Source: Angelakisella massiliensis (GTDB lineage: Bacteria > Bacillota > Clostridia > Oscillospirales > Ruminococcaceae). Taken from it: a stretch of DNA of 64,000 nucleotides. Position 1 is the first letter of the stretch; each line of letters opens with the position of its first letter. This document shows, piece after piece, positions 26,343 to 33,434 of the stretch. The stretch is from assembly GCF_900104675.1 (NCBI RefSeq), contig NZ_LT629944.1, forward strand, positions 620,001 to 684,000. The letters are read 5' to 3'. The notes under the pieces are model-generated. The model saw only the letters and a list, made by a program, of their open reading frames with translations, was not told where the DNA came from and ran no database searches. The translations under genes were made by a program, and so were the position numbers.

Positions 26343-26382
26343 TGCCTCAGCAATTATTCTGCTTTTGGAAAAATTATGGAAT

Positions 26383-27645
26383 TTACTGCAAAACTCCGGT
26401 AGTCTGCACTTCCGGCTGCTCCGGAACACTTTCATCCAGTGTCAGGTCCAGGGTTTTGGCTCTGCCATCCCGGAGAACGGTCAGGGAAATGGTATCGCCG
26501 GGATTATGGTTCTCAATCACGGACTTGAAGTCGGACACCTGAGAAATTTGTTCCCCATCCGCTTCCAGGATGCAATCGCCCTGCTGCAGACCGGCTTTCT
26601 CAGCGCCGCTGCCTTCCTCTACGGAATAAACATAAACACCCAGATACTGGACCCCATACCGCATGGCGGTAGAGAAATCCTGAATATCCACCAAAGTCAC
26701 GCCCGCTTTGGATCTTCCGCCTACATAGCCCTGGGAGATCAGCTGCTCTATGACCGGCATTGCAGTATCAATGGGGATGGCAAATCCCAGTCCCTCCACT
26801 CCGTTGCCGGAGGTCTTGGCGTTGACAATGCCGATGAGCTCGCCCTTGCTGTTAAACAGTCCGCCGCCGGAGTTGCCGGGGTTGATGGCGGCATTGGTTT
26901 GCAGCAGGCTCATGTTTTCGCCTTCTACGGTAACCTCCCGGTTCAAAGCACTGATGATACCGTTTGTAACGGTTCCGCCCAGCTCGCCCAGAGGATTGCC
27001 TACAGCAATGGCGGTATCGCCCACCTGAAGACTGTCAGAGCTGCCGATCACGGCGGCAGTCAAGCCTTCCGCATCAATTTTCAGCACAGCCAGATCCGTC
27101 TTGGAATCTGCCCCCACAATTTCCGCGTCATATTCGGTGCCGTCATACAGCCGAACTGTCACTTTGTTGGCGCCTTCAATGACATGGTTGTTGGTGACGA
27201 TGGTGCCATCCTCAGAAATGATGACGCCGCTGCCGGCACTGGCGGAAACGGTCTGGGAAGAGAAGAACCCGCCGCTGCCTACGACTTCCGCCGTGATCTC
27301 CACCACCGAGGGAGAAACCTTCTCCACTACCTGGCTGACGCTCAGCTCCTCACCTGAGGACGAAGAAGAGGTTCCTTCGGTGACCACGGAACGATAGATG
27401 ACAGTGCCGCTGTCGCCGCCCATCAGTTTGAGGGCCGCATATCCGCCGCCAAAGCCCGCCGCACCGGAGACCACCATGCAGCCTGCCAGCACCAGCGCCA
27501 TATTGCGGCCTTTGCGGTGTTTTTTCCTTTCCGGGGGTCTCTGCTCACCGGAAGGGGTGCTGTAGGGCTGGTAATAGTTCATGCGATTCAGATCAAAATT
27601 CTGCCGTTCATTTTCATTATGGTTATAGCCGTTGTTCTCAAACAT
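26383..27645 (-). CDS. htrA: HtrA/DegP-like trypsin-type serine protease with PDZ domain
   Basis: 420 residues. A cytoplasmic N-terminus rich in Asn/Tyr is followed by one membrane segment (MALVLAGCMVVSGAAGFGGGYAA, about 50-72). The protease domain carries the triad: H in VTNNHVIEG (about 155), D in KTDLAVLKI (about 186) and S in NPGNSGGGLF (about 262). A single PDZ domain follows (about 310-400, YLGVYVYSVEEGSGAEKAGL). It is a membrane-tethered quality-control protease facing outward. ATG 27645 is 9 nt after GGGAGG. Confidence 0.94.
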   Translation of the reverse strand: MFENNGYNHNENERQNFDLNRMNYYQPYSTPSGEQRPPERKKHRKGRNMALVLAGCMVVSGAAGFGGGYAALKLMGGDSGTVIYRSVVTEGTSSSSSGEELSVSQVVEKVSPSVVEITAEVVGSGGFFSSQTVSASAGSGVIISEDGTIVTNNHVIEGANKVTVRLYDGTEYDAEIVGADSKTDLAVLKIDAEGLTAAVIGSSDSLQVGDTAIAVGNPLGELGGTVTNGIISALNREVTVEGENMSLLQTNAAINPGNSGGGLFNSKGELIGIVNAKTSGNGVEGLGFAIPIDTAMPVIEQLISQGYVGGRSKAGVTLVDIQDFSTAMRYGVQYLGVYVYSVEEGSGAEKAGLQQGDCILEADGEQISQVSDFKSVIENHNPGDTISLTVLRDGRAKTLDLTLDESVPEQPEVQTTGVLQ

Positions 27646-28128
27646 TCTGAACAACCTCCCGCTTTATGAATTCAGTTCCTGCTGTCCAGGTCCTTCCTGA
27701 ACTGTGACCTTATAATAATGGATAAATGTGAAGCGCAATTGAAAAAAATGGTGGGAGCGAATGAAAGTTTTTTAAAAAAATTGTTACTTTGTCAAAAAGT
27801 CCGCAACTGTAAAAAAGAGACCCTTTCTCTTGCTCCTGGTGAAAAACGACCTGCTCAGCGGAACTCACTGCTTTCCCACAACTTTCCCGCCCCATTGTGC
27901 TCCTGTCCCGGAAAAGGAAAGGGGTGTTATCGGTGTTCTGAAATTGGCTGTTGGGCTTTAGAATATATTGCCGCCGCCCCAAAATATGCTTTGATCAGGG
28001 ATATCATCGAAAGAAGAATTTGCATTTATTTTTCCAAAACCACAAAAAGAGGCTTGCGCTGCTGTTGTATAATAGAACAACAGGACCAGTTCCTTGAGAG
28101 ATTTGAGAGAAAAAGGATGTGTCTTTTG
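27646..28128. other. Divergent htrA-gpsA intergenic region
   Basis: 480 bp, AT-rich near 27715-27790 and 28010-28075. A TATAAT at 28068-28073 could be the gpsA -10, but no good -35 sits at the right distance. No gene, repeat or riboswitch was recognised. Confidence 0.4.
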
Positions 28129-29088
28129 ATGAAAATTACTGTTATTGGGTGTGGACGCTGGGGCAGCTTTTTGGCCTGGTATCTGGACACTCTGGGGCAT
28201 GAGGTGACCCTCTGCGGCCGTCCTGGTTCCTCCCATCTGGAGCAGTTCCGACGCACACGCTCAAATGGCCTGATCACCTTTCCGCCAACCGTGGCCTTTT
28301 CCACCCATCAGCAGGCTGCTGTGGAGGACTGTGAAATTCTGGTCGTTTCAGTGGGCGCTCAAAGCCTCCGGGCACTGATGGGCAGCCTTCCGGTGGAAAA
28401 GCTGAGGGGAAAACCCATTGTTTTGTGCATGAAAGGGATTGAAAATGGCACGGGCCTGCGTTTGAGCCAGGTAGTGGAAGAATTTGTTTTTTCCGATACA
28501 CCGGTTGCCGTATGGGTGGGCCCCGGTCATGTGCAGGAATTCACCCGGGGCGTACCCAACTGTATGGTGATTGATTCCCAGAACAGACAGGTGACCTCTT
28601 CTCTGGTGGAGACCTTCCGGGGGCCTCTCATCCGTTTTTATTATGGTACGGATCTGATCGGGACCGAGGTGGGAGCCGCCTCCAAAAATGTGATTGGTAT
28701 TGCCGCCGGTATGCTGGATGGCCTGGGCCTTTCCTCCCTGAAAGGAGCACTGATGGCCCGGGGAGCCCGGGAAATCGCCCGGCTGATTGAAGCTATGGGG
28801 GGCGACTGGCGCAGTGCCTACGGCCTTGCCCATCTGGGAGATTATGAGGCTACCGTCTTCTCTCCCCACAGCCACAACCGTGCCTATGGCGAAGCCTTTG
28901 TTACCGGCAGGGATTTTGGCCAGCTGGCAGAGGGAGTGGAAACCGCCCGTGCCCTGGCCCTGCTGGAGCAGCGGTACCAGGTGGAGCTGCCCATCTGTGA
29001 CGCGGTGCGCCAAGTGCTGGATGGAGTATCTGCCCCTCGGGAGGCCCTGGAGCAGCTGTTTCTCCGCAGCCTCAAGGAGGAGTTTTGA
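28129..29088 (+). CDS. gpsA: NAD(P)-dependent glycerol-3-phosphate dehydrogenase
   Basis: 319 residues. The Rossmann motif is VIGCGRWGSFLAWYL (residues 5-19, GxGxxG type). The substrate-binding lysine lies in EVGAASKNVIGIAAGMLDGL (about 185-200), and HLGDYEAT near 240 is the C-terminal family motif. It makes sn-glycerol 3-phosphate for phospholipids. I start at ATG 28129 because the Rossmann fold begins there; ATG 28117 is an alternative. Followed by the repeat-rich region. Confidence 0.93.
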   Translation: MKITVIGCGRWGSFLAWYLDTLGHEVTLCGRPGSSHLEQFRRTRSNGLITFPPTVAFSTHQQAAVEDCEILVVSVGAQSLRALMGSLPVEKLRGKPIVLCMKGIENGTGLRLSQVVEEFVFSDTPVAVWVGPGHVQEFTRGVPNCMVIDSQNRQVTSSLVETFRGPLIRFYYGTDLIGTEVGAASKNVIGIAAGMLDGLGLSSLKGALMARGAREIARLIEAMGGDWRSAYGLAHLGDYEATVFSPHSHNRAYGEAFVTGRDFGQLAEGVETARALALLEQRYQVELPICDAVRQVLDGVSAPREALEQLFLRSLKEEF

Positions 29089-29172
29089 GGGGGAGTCATC
29101 CAAAAGCTGACAAGGAGATGCGGGAGGACGGCCAAAGGTATGATTGGTACCAAAGGTCATGAGGGGATACGC

Positions 29173-29194
29173 CCAAAGGGACTCGTCCCTTTGG
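29173..29194 (+). repeat. Hairpin module shared with copy c of repeat family 1
   Basis: CCAAAGGGAC and GTCCCTTTGG form a 10-bp palindrome, flanked by GGGGATAC and AAACCC. The same module, inverted, is at 5445-5466. In both places it sits beside a family 1 copy, so it is part of, or travels with, the element. Confidence 0.7.
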
Positions 29195-29205
29195 AAACCC
29201 GCGTC

Positions 29206-29382
29206 GCGGTGGACTGCGCTGCATTCGGAACACCCAATTGAGAATTGGGCATTCCTCACCCGCTCCGTTACCGCTCCTTCCCCCCAAAAGGTCCCGCTTG
29301 CTTCGGCTGCTCGGTTGCCTGTGCCCTTTGAGGGTACAAGCGCCCTCACGACGCCTCCGCTGCGCTACCAACCTTTTGGGGG
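29206..29382 (+). repeat. Structured dispersed repeat family 1, copy d
   Basis: Stem I is reduced to GCGGT (29206-29210) with ACCGC (29270-29274). An apical hairpin CCCAATT-GAG-AATTGGG is inside. Stem II is CCCCCAAAAGG (29281-29291) with CCTTTTGGGGG (29372-29382), a different sequence from copies a-c that is again fully paired. The stem II loop keeps GCTTCGGCTGCTCGGTTG, CCTGTGCCCTTT and CGACGCCTCCGCTGCGCTA almost unchanged. The AT-rich 25-mer follows at 29391-29415. Confidence 0.8.
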
Positions 29383-29390
29383 CGAGGGTG

Positions 29391-29415
29391 ATTTCCATTT
29401 TATAAGGAAAAAAGA
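29391..29415 (+). repeat. AT-rich 25-mer, copy 2
   Basis: The sequence ATTTCCATTTTATAAGG followed by AAAAAAGA occurs here, at 4514-4538 (after repeat copy a) and at 29572-29596. All three copies appear identical over 25 nt. The core CCATTTTATAAGG is close to self-complementary. Confidence 0.8.
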
Positions 29416-29504
29416 TGGTAGCCTGCCGCTGTTTTGGCTGATACCTTTTAGGCTTAATGGAGACGATGTGGAGGGATAGTTTCTGCTCCTGTCCCGGCAA
29501 GGGC

Positions 29505-29596
29505 AATGTCACCCGCTCGCCGGTTGTCCGGGTAAAGCCGGACAATCCACTCGCTGCTCGCGGCGGGGATGATTTCCATTTTATAAGGAAAAAAGA
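29505..29596 (+). repeat. Short relative of repeat family 1 ending in the AT-rich 25-mer
   Basis: TTGTCCGG-GTAAAG-CCGGACAA forms a perfect 8-bp hairpin, bracketed by CCCGC and GCGGGG, and is followed by the 25-mer at 29572-29596. The conserved stem II loop segments are absent. It may be a decayed or minimal form. Confidence 0.5.
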
Positions 29597-29666
29597 TTCT
29601 GGCCGCCAAGGCGGCCAAAGGGTGCGGCGGTAAACCGCCGCACCCCATTTCCACTGCAAAAAGTTC

Positions 29667-29695
29667 TTGCTTTTTATTCTCTCCGGCGTTATAAT
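29667..29695 (+). promoter_or_regulatory. Promoter of the fluoride riboswitch leader
   Basis: -35 TTGCTT (29667-29672), 17-bp spacer, -10 TATAAT (29690-29695). Transcription would start about 29702, immediately before the aptamer. Confidence 0.75.
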
Positions 29696-29701
29696 GTCCC
29701 A

Positions 29702-29803
29702 TCGTGAGGGAATGAAGTTCTCCCGGGGCCGTGAGCCTGAACCGCTTTTTAAAGAGCTGATGACTTCTGTGATCGAATTCACAGGGTCACCAGCTCTTTT
29801 TTT
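29702..29803 (+). ncRNA. Fluoride riboswitch (crcB motif) with terminator platform
   Basis: The aptamer contains GGGA-ATGAAGTTC-TCCC (stem and loop), GAACCGC, and GCTGATGACTTCT. The loop segment GAAGT can pair with ACTTC downstream, giving the family pseudoknot. The small stem GCT...AGC encloses the 3' part. The arm AGAGCTG-ATGAC (29753-29764) is shared with a terminator whose other arm is GTCAC-CAGCTCT (29786-29797), followed by seven to eight T. Fluoride binding would thus block termination and switch on the downstream antiporter gene, a standard target class of this riboswitch. Confidence 0.88.
29753..29803 (+). terminator. Riboswitch-controlled terminator
   Basis: A 12-bp stem with one mismatch encloses an inner CTGTGA/TCACAG stem, and ends in a T run at 29796-29803. 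Its 5' arm overlaps the aptamer 3' side, as expected for a mutually exclusive ON switch. Confidence 0.85.
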
Positions 29804-29884
29804 GTCTCTCTGGCGGTGATTTTCACCATTTTCATATGACTGCAAATATCCCTCGATTTGTTTTTCTTTCATAAGAATATCTGT

Positions 29885-30075
29885 AAAATATATCCAGACT
29901 ATAGAAAAAACCGGTTTCAAGGGAAAACAAAATTCACAATCATAGACCCGCGCCCACCGGAGTGCGAAACCGGGGGTATCACCGCTGGTTTCGTCAGCAA
30001 CCAGGCGGTGTATCCAGGGGGACTGAGTCCCTCTGGAAGTGTGCTGAATTTTTGCGGCACGCTCAAAAATATATC
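29885..30075 (+). repeat. Hairpin element family 2, copy 1, with 10-nt direct repeats
   Basis: The element (29895-30065, 171 bp) begins CAGACTATAG and ends GGCACGCTCA. AAAATATATC flanks it on both sides (29885-29894 and 30066-30075). The body has CGAAACC...GGTTTCG, CCAGGGGGACT...AGTCCCTCTGG and GTGTGCTG...CGGCACGC hairpins. Compared with copy 2 it lacks the AAAAATCAGG...CCTGATTTTT hairpin. It lies in the leader between the fluoride riboswitch and its antiporter gene. Confidence 0.8.
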
Positions 30076-30117
30076 ATTCAAGGCAGATGGATCTGTCTTT
30101 AAAAGGAGTTTTTGATC

Positions 30118-31311
30118 ATGCTTTTAAGTCTCGCGCTTATCTTTCTCTGCGGAATGATCCTGGGAGGGCTGTTCCATCGGCTGCGGCTGCCCCCGTTATT
30201 GGGGATGCTGCTGACAGGAATGCTGCTGGGTCCCAGTCTGCTGAACCTTCTGGACAGTTCTATCCTGTGCATTTCCGCCGATCTGCGGAAAATCGCCCTC
30301 ATCATCATCCTCACCCGGGCGGGGCTGAATCTGGAGCTGGACGAGCTGCGGCAGGTTGGACGGCCCGCAGTGCTGATGTGCTTTGTTCCCGCTTCCTTTG
30401 AGATCATCGGTATCCTGCTGCTGGCTCCGCCTCTGCTGGGGCTCTCCCGGCTGGAGGCCGCCATTCTGGGGACAGTATTGGCAGCGGTTTCTCCAGCGGT
30501 GGTGGTGCCCCGGATGCTGCGGCTGATGGAGGAAGGCTGGGGCCGCTCTGCCGGGGTGCCCCAACTGGTGATGGCGGGGGCTTCGGTGGACGACGTCTTT
30601 GTCATCGTCCTGTTCAGCGCCTTCACCCGCCTGGCTTCCGGCGGGTCCGTTTCACCTTTGGATCTGGCCCGTATTCCCATTTCCATTGTGCTGGGTATCG
30701 CGGGAGGTGTGCTCTGCGGTCTGGGGCTCTCCCTGCTGTTCCGCCGCTTCCATTTGAGAGACAGCCTGAAAGTGCTGATCATCCTCAGCATTTCTTTTCT
30801 CCTTGTAACAGTGGAGGACCACCTCACCGGGGTGATAGGCTTCTCCGGCCTTCTGGCGGTGATGAGCCTGGGGGTCACCCTTCGGCTGCGCCGCCGGGAA
30901 GTGGCGGAGCGTCTTTCCGCCAAGTACGGCAAGCTGTGGGTGGCAGCGGAGCTGCTGCTCTTTGTTCTGGTGGGAGCCGCTGTGGATCTCCGGTACGCCC
31001 TGCTGTCCAGAGGCGCGGTGGTGCTGGTGATTCTGGGGGCGCTGATATTCCGTATAGCCGGGGTTCTGGTCTCGGTGTCCGGCAGCCGTCTGTCCCGTAA
31101 GGAGCGGTTGTTCACGATGGTGGCCTACTGCCCCAAAGCCACGGTCCAGGCGGCTATCGGCGGCGTCCCCCTGGCTATGGGTCTTGCCTGCGGTCAAATG
31201 GTGCTGACTGCCGCGGTGATGGCCATCCTCATTACAGCGCCTTTGGGAGCTATTGCCATTGACGCCACCTACCGGCGTCTTTTGAAGCGTGACCCTGTGG
31301 AGGGACACTGA
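30118..31311 (+). CDS. Cation/proton antiporter (CPA1 family), fluoride-linked
   Basis: 397 residues with about 11-12 hydrophobic segments and the Na_H_Exchanger layout. The first segments (LLSLALIFLCGMILGGLFHRL, LPPLLGMLLTGMLLGP) and the acidic pair in GASVDDVFVIVLF (about 150-160, DD of CPA1 ion site region) support it. The upstream riboswitch implies a role in fluoride or acid stress relief, as seen for other fluoride-switched antiporters. ATG 30118 is 9 nt after AAAAGGAG; TTG 30112 is a weaker option. No terminator is obvious immediately after. Confidence 0.88.
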   Translation: MLLSLALIFLCGMILGGLFHRLRLPPLLGMLLTGMLLGPSLLNLLDSSILCISADLRKIALIIILTRAGLNLELDELRQVGRPAVLMCFVPASFEIIGILLLAPPLLGLSRLEAAILGTVLAAVSPAVVVPRMLRLMEEGWGRSAGVPQLVMAGASVDDVFVIVLFSAFTRLASGGSVSPLDLARIPISIVLGIAGGVLCGLGLSLLFRRFHLRDSLKVLIILSISFLLVTVEDHLTGVIGFSGLLAVMSLGVTLRLRRREVAERLSAKYGKLWVAAELLLFVLVGAAVDLRYALLSRGAVVLVILGALIFRIAGVLVSVSGSRLSRKERLFTMVAYCPKATVQAAIGGVPLAMGLACGQMVLTAAVMAILITAPLGAIAIDATYRRLLKRDPVEGH

Positions 31312-31496
31312 TTTCTATCCGCTGCAGGCTCTTGGGTGGTATGGCTGCATCCCCGGAGCCTGAGGCGACCAAGTCCATTCCAAAGGCTGGCAAACAGCCC
31401 TGTACTTTTCTGTTGCGCCGTGCTACAATGGAAACAAGAGATACCGCGCTTTCGGGCCGGTATCCTTTATTCTGACACAAAAGGCGATGATCATTT

Positions 31497-32855
31497 TTGC
31501 AGGACCAGAATCTCCTTACTGTAGGCAGCGTTCCCAAAAAGATGCTTCTTTTCGCTATTCCCATCTTTTTCAGCAATCTGTTCCAACAGCTCTACAACGC
31601 CGCCGATTCCCTGATCGTGGGCAACTTTATCGGTGAGCAGGCCCTTGCCGCCGTCGGCTCTTCGGGCAGTCTCATCATGCTGCTGATCGGCTTTGTCAAC
31701 GGCATGGCGCTGGGCGCCGGAGTGCTGATCGCACAGCTTTATGGGGCTCAGGATCGTGAGCGTCTGGAACGGGCAGTACATACCACTGTGGCGATGGGGC
31801 TTGCCTGCGGCATCGCCTTGACTGTGCTGGGTGTGGCTCTCAGCCCGCAGATCCTTCGCTGGATGGGTACACCGGAAGATGTGATGTCCAGTTCAGTGCT
31901 TTATTTCCGGGTCTACTTCCTTGGATGCAGCGCGGTGGTGCTGTATAATATCGGCGCGGGCATCCTCCAATCGGTGGGCGACAGCCGCAGCCCCATGAAG
32001 TATCTGATTCTCTCCTCCATCGTCAATGTTGTGCTGGACCTTTTGTTTGTGGCTGTATTGGGCTTCGGCGTGGGCAGCGCCGCCCTGGCCACTGTCATCA
32101 GTCAGGTGGTCAGCGCTTTCCTTGCTTTCCGCAAGCTCAGCCTTACCCAGGAGGCCTATGGCGTGCGCTGGCGGCAGGTTCGCTTTGATCTGCCCATGCT
32201 TCGCCGGGTGGTGGGATTGGGCATCCCATCCGGCGTGCAGAACTCTGTTATCGCTCTGGCCAATGTCATTGTCCAGTCCAACATCAATGTCTTCGGTTCC
32301 GCAGCTATGGCCGGATGCGGCGCTCACGCCAAGGTGGAGGGCTTTGCCTTCCTGCCCATCACCTGCTTTGCGCTGGCCCTCTCCACCTTTGTCAGCCAGA
32401 ACATCGGCGCCCAGCGGTATGACCGGGTGCGCAAGGGCATCCGCTTCGGTCTGTTGTGCAGTCCCCTGCTGGCGGAGGTCATTGGTGTTATCATCTTCTT
32501 CCTCTCACCTGTTTTCGTCTCTGCCTTCAACAACCAGCCGGAGGTGATCGCCTACGGCGTCAACTATGCCCGCACAGTAGCTCTTTTTTATTTCCTGCTG
32601 GCCTTCTCCCACTGCTGCGCCGGTATCCTTCGGGGAATGGGCCGTCCCATTATTCCCATGGCCATCATGCTGCTGATCTGGTGTGCTTTGCGCATTACCT
32701 ATATCACGGTCACAGTTCGTATCTTCCCCACCATTCAGGTGGTCTACTGGGCCTATCCCCTTACCTGGGGCATCAGCTCCCTGCTGTTCGCCTTCTGTCT
32801 GACCAAATTGAAGTTCCCGCCCATGGAAGAAATTCCTCAGGCCGAAGGCTACTGA
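31497..32855 (+). CDS. MATE family multidrug/cation efflux protein
   Basis: 452 residues and 12 predicted membrane segments. Typical MATE features: the N-terminal SVPKKMLLFAIPIFFSNLFQQLYNAADSLIVGNF and the internal twofold repeat with a second half beginning near 235 (LRRVVGLGIPSGVQNSV). The segment QQLYNAADSLIVG is strongly conserved in the family. No ATG lies at the right place; TTG 31497 gives the normal N-terminus, with AAGGCGATGA upstream. It exports cationic compounds using H+ or Na+. Confidence 0.93.
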   Translation: MQDQNLLTVGSVPKKMLLFAIPIFFSNLFQQLYNAADSLIVGNFIGEQALAAVGSSGSLIMLLIGFVNGMALGAGVLIAQLYGAQDRERLERAVHTTVAMGLACGIALTVLGVALSPQILRWMGTPEDVMSSSVLYFRVYFLGCSAVVLYNIGAGILQSVGDSRSPMKYLILSSIVNVVLDLLFVAVLGFGVGSAALATVISQVVSAFLAFRKLSLTQEAYGVRWRQVRFDLPMLRRVVGLGIPSGVQNSVIALANVIVQSNINVFGSAAMAGCGAHAKVEGFAFLPITCFALALSTFVSQNIGAQRYDRVRKGIRFGLLCSPLLAEVIGVIIFFLSPVFVSAFNNQPEVIAYGVNYARTVALFYFLLAFSHCCAGILRGMGRPIIPMAIMLLIWCALRITYITVTVRIFPTIQVVYWAYPLTWGISSLLFAFCLTKLKFPPMEEIPQAEGY

Positions 32856-32922
32856 AAAATCATGACCAGACCAAAGGTTCCGTTTTTTTGAATGTTTCAG
32901 TATTCCATATCACAGTTAAAGG

Positions 32923-33188
32923 GCGGCGGCAGATAAACTGCCGCCGCTTCAGTCTGTTGAGGAACCTCTTCCAAGGCACAACCAGAATTCAAAATCATAA
33001 AAATCAGGACATGCGCCTGATTTTTATACCTCGACCCGCGCCCACTGGGGCGCGAAACCGGGGGTATCGCCGCTGGTTTCGTCAGGAACCAGGCGGCGTA
33101 TCCAGGGGGTATTGGATACCCCCTGGAAGCGTGTCGAACTTTTTCGACACGCTCAAGCGGCGGCAGATAAACTGCCGCCGCTTTTTTT
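32923..33188 (+). repeat. Hairpin element family 2, copy 2, bounded by duplicated terminator hairpins
   Basis: The element proper is 32950-33156 (207 bp), beginning CAGTCTGTTG and ending GACACGCTCAA. On each side is the same 27-nt sequence (32923-32949, 33157-33183): the hairpin GCGGCGGCAG-ATAAA-CTGCCGCCGC plus TT. Only the right copy has a full T run. Internal hairpins: AAAAATCAGG/CCTGATTTTT, CGCGCCC/GGGGCGCG, CGAAACC/GGTTTCG, CCAGGGGGTAT/ATACCCCCTGG and AGCGTGTCGAA/TTCGACACGCT. It directly follows the MATE gene. Confidence 0.85.
33155..33188 (+). terminator. Terminator downstream of the MATE gene
   Basis: AAGCGGCGGCAG-ATAAA-CTGCCGCCGCTT, a perfect 12-bp stem followed by seven T. It is the right-hand direct repeat of element copy 2; the left-hand copy lacks the T run. 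Confidence 0.85.
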
Positions 33189-33434
33189 GCAGACAAATCC
33201 AAACTTGCCTTAAAAGCGAAAGGTTGTTTTGCGGACATAGCAGCACCCCAAGCCCTTTTGCCCCGTACTGCGGCAGCGAAGAGCGAAAGCTTCATTCCGA
33301 TGGATAATAAATGTGCCAAGTTGATTTTTGAGGACTGCCCATATCTCCCACCATGCCCTTTCGCCGTGGTTTTTCTTTTCCCCGTCTCCATTTCATGTTA
33401 TAATACCTCCATATCAACAGAAAGGACCCTGTCT

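Noticed and set aside
31312-31496. Riboswitch upstream of the MATE gene
   Set aside because: An AGGCTC...GAGCCT inverted repeat is present but no conserved aptamer core of guanidine or other exporter-linked classes.
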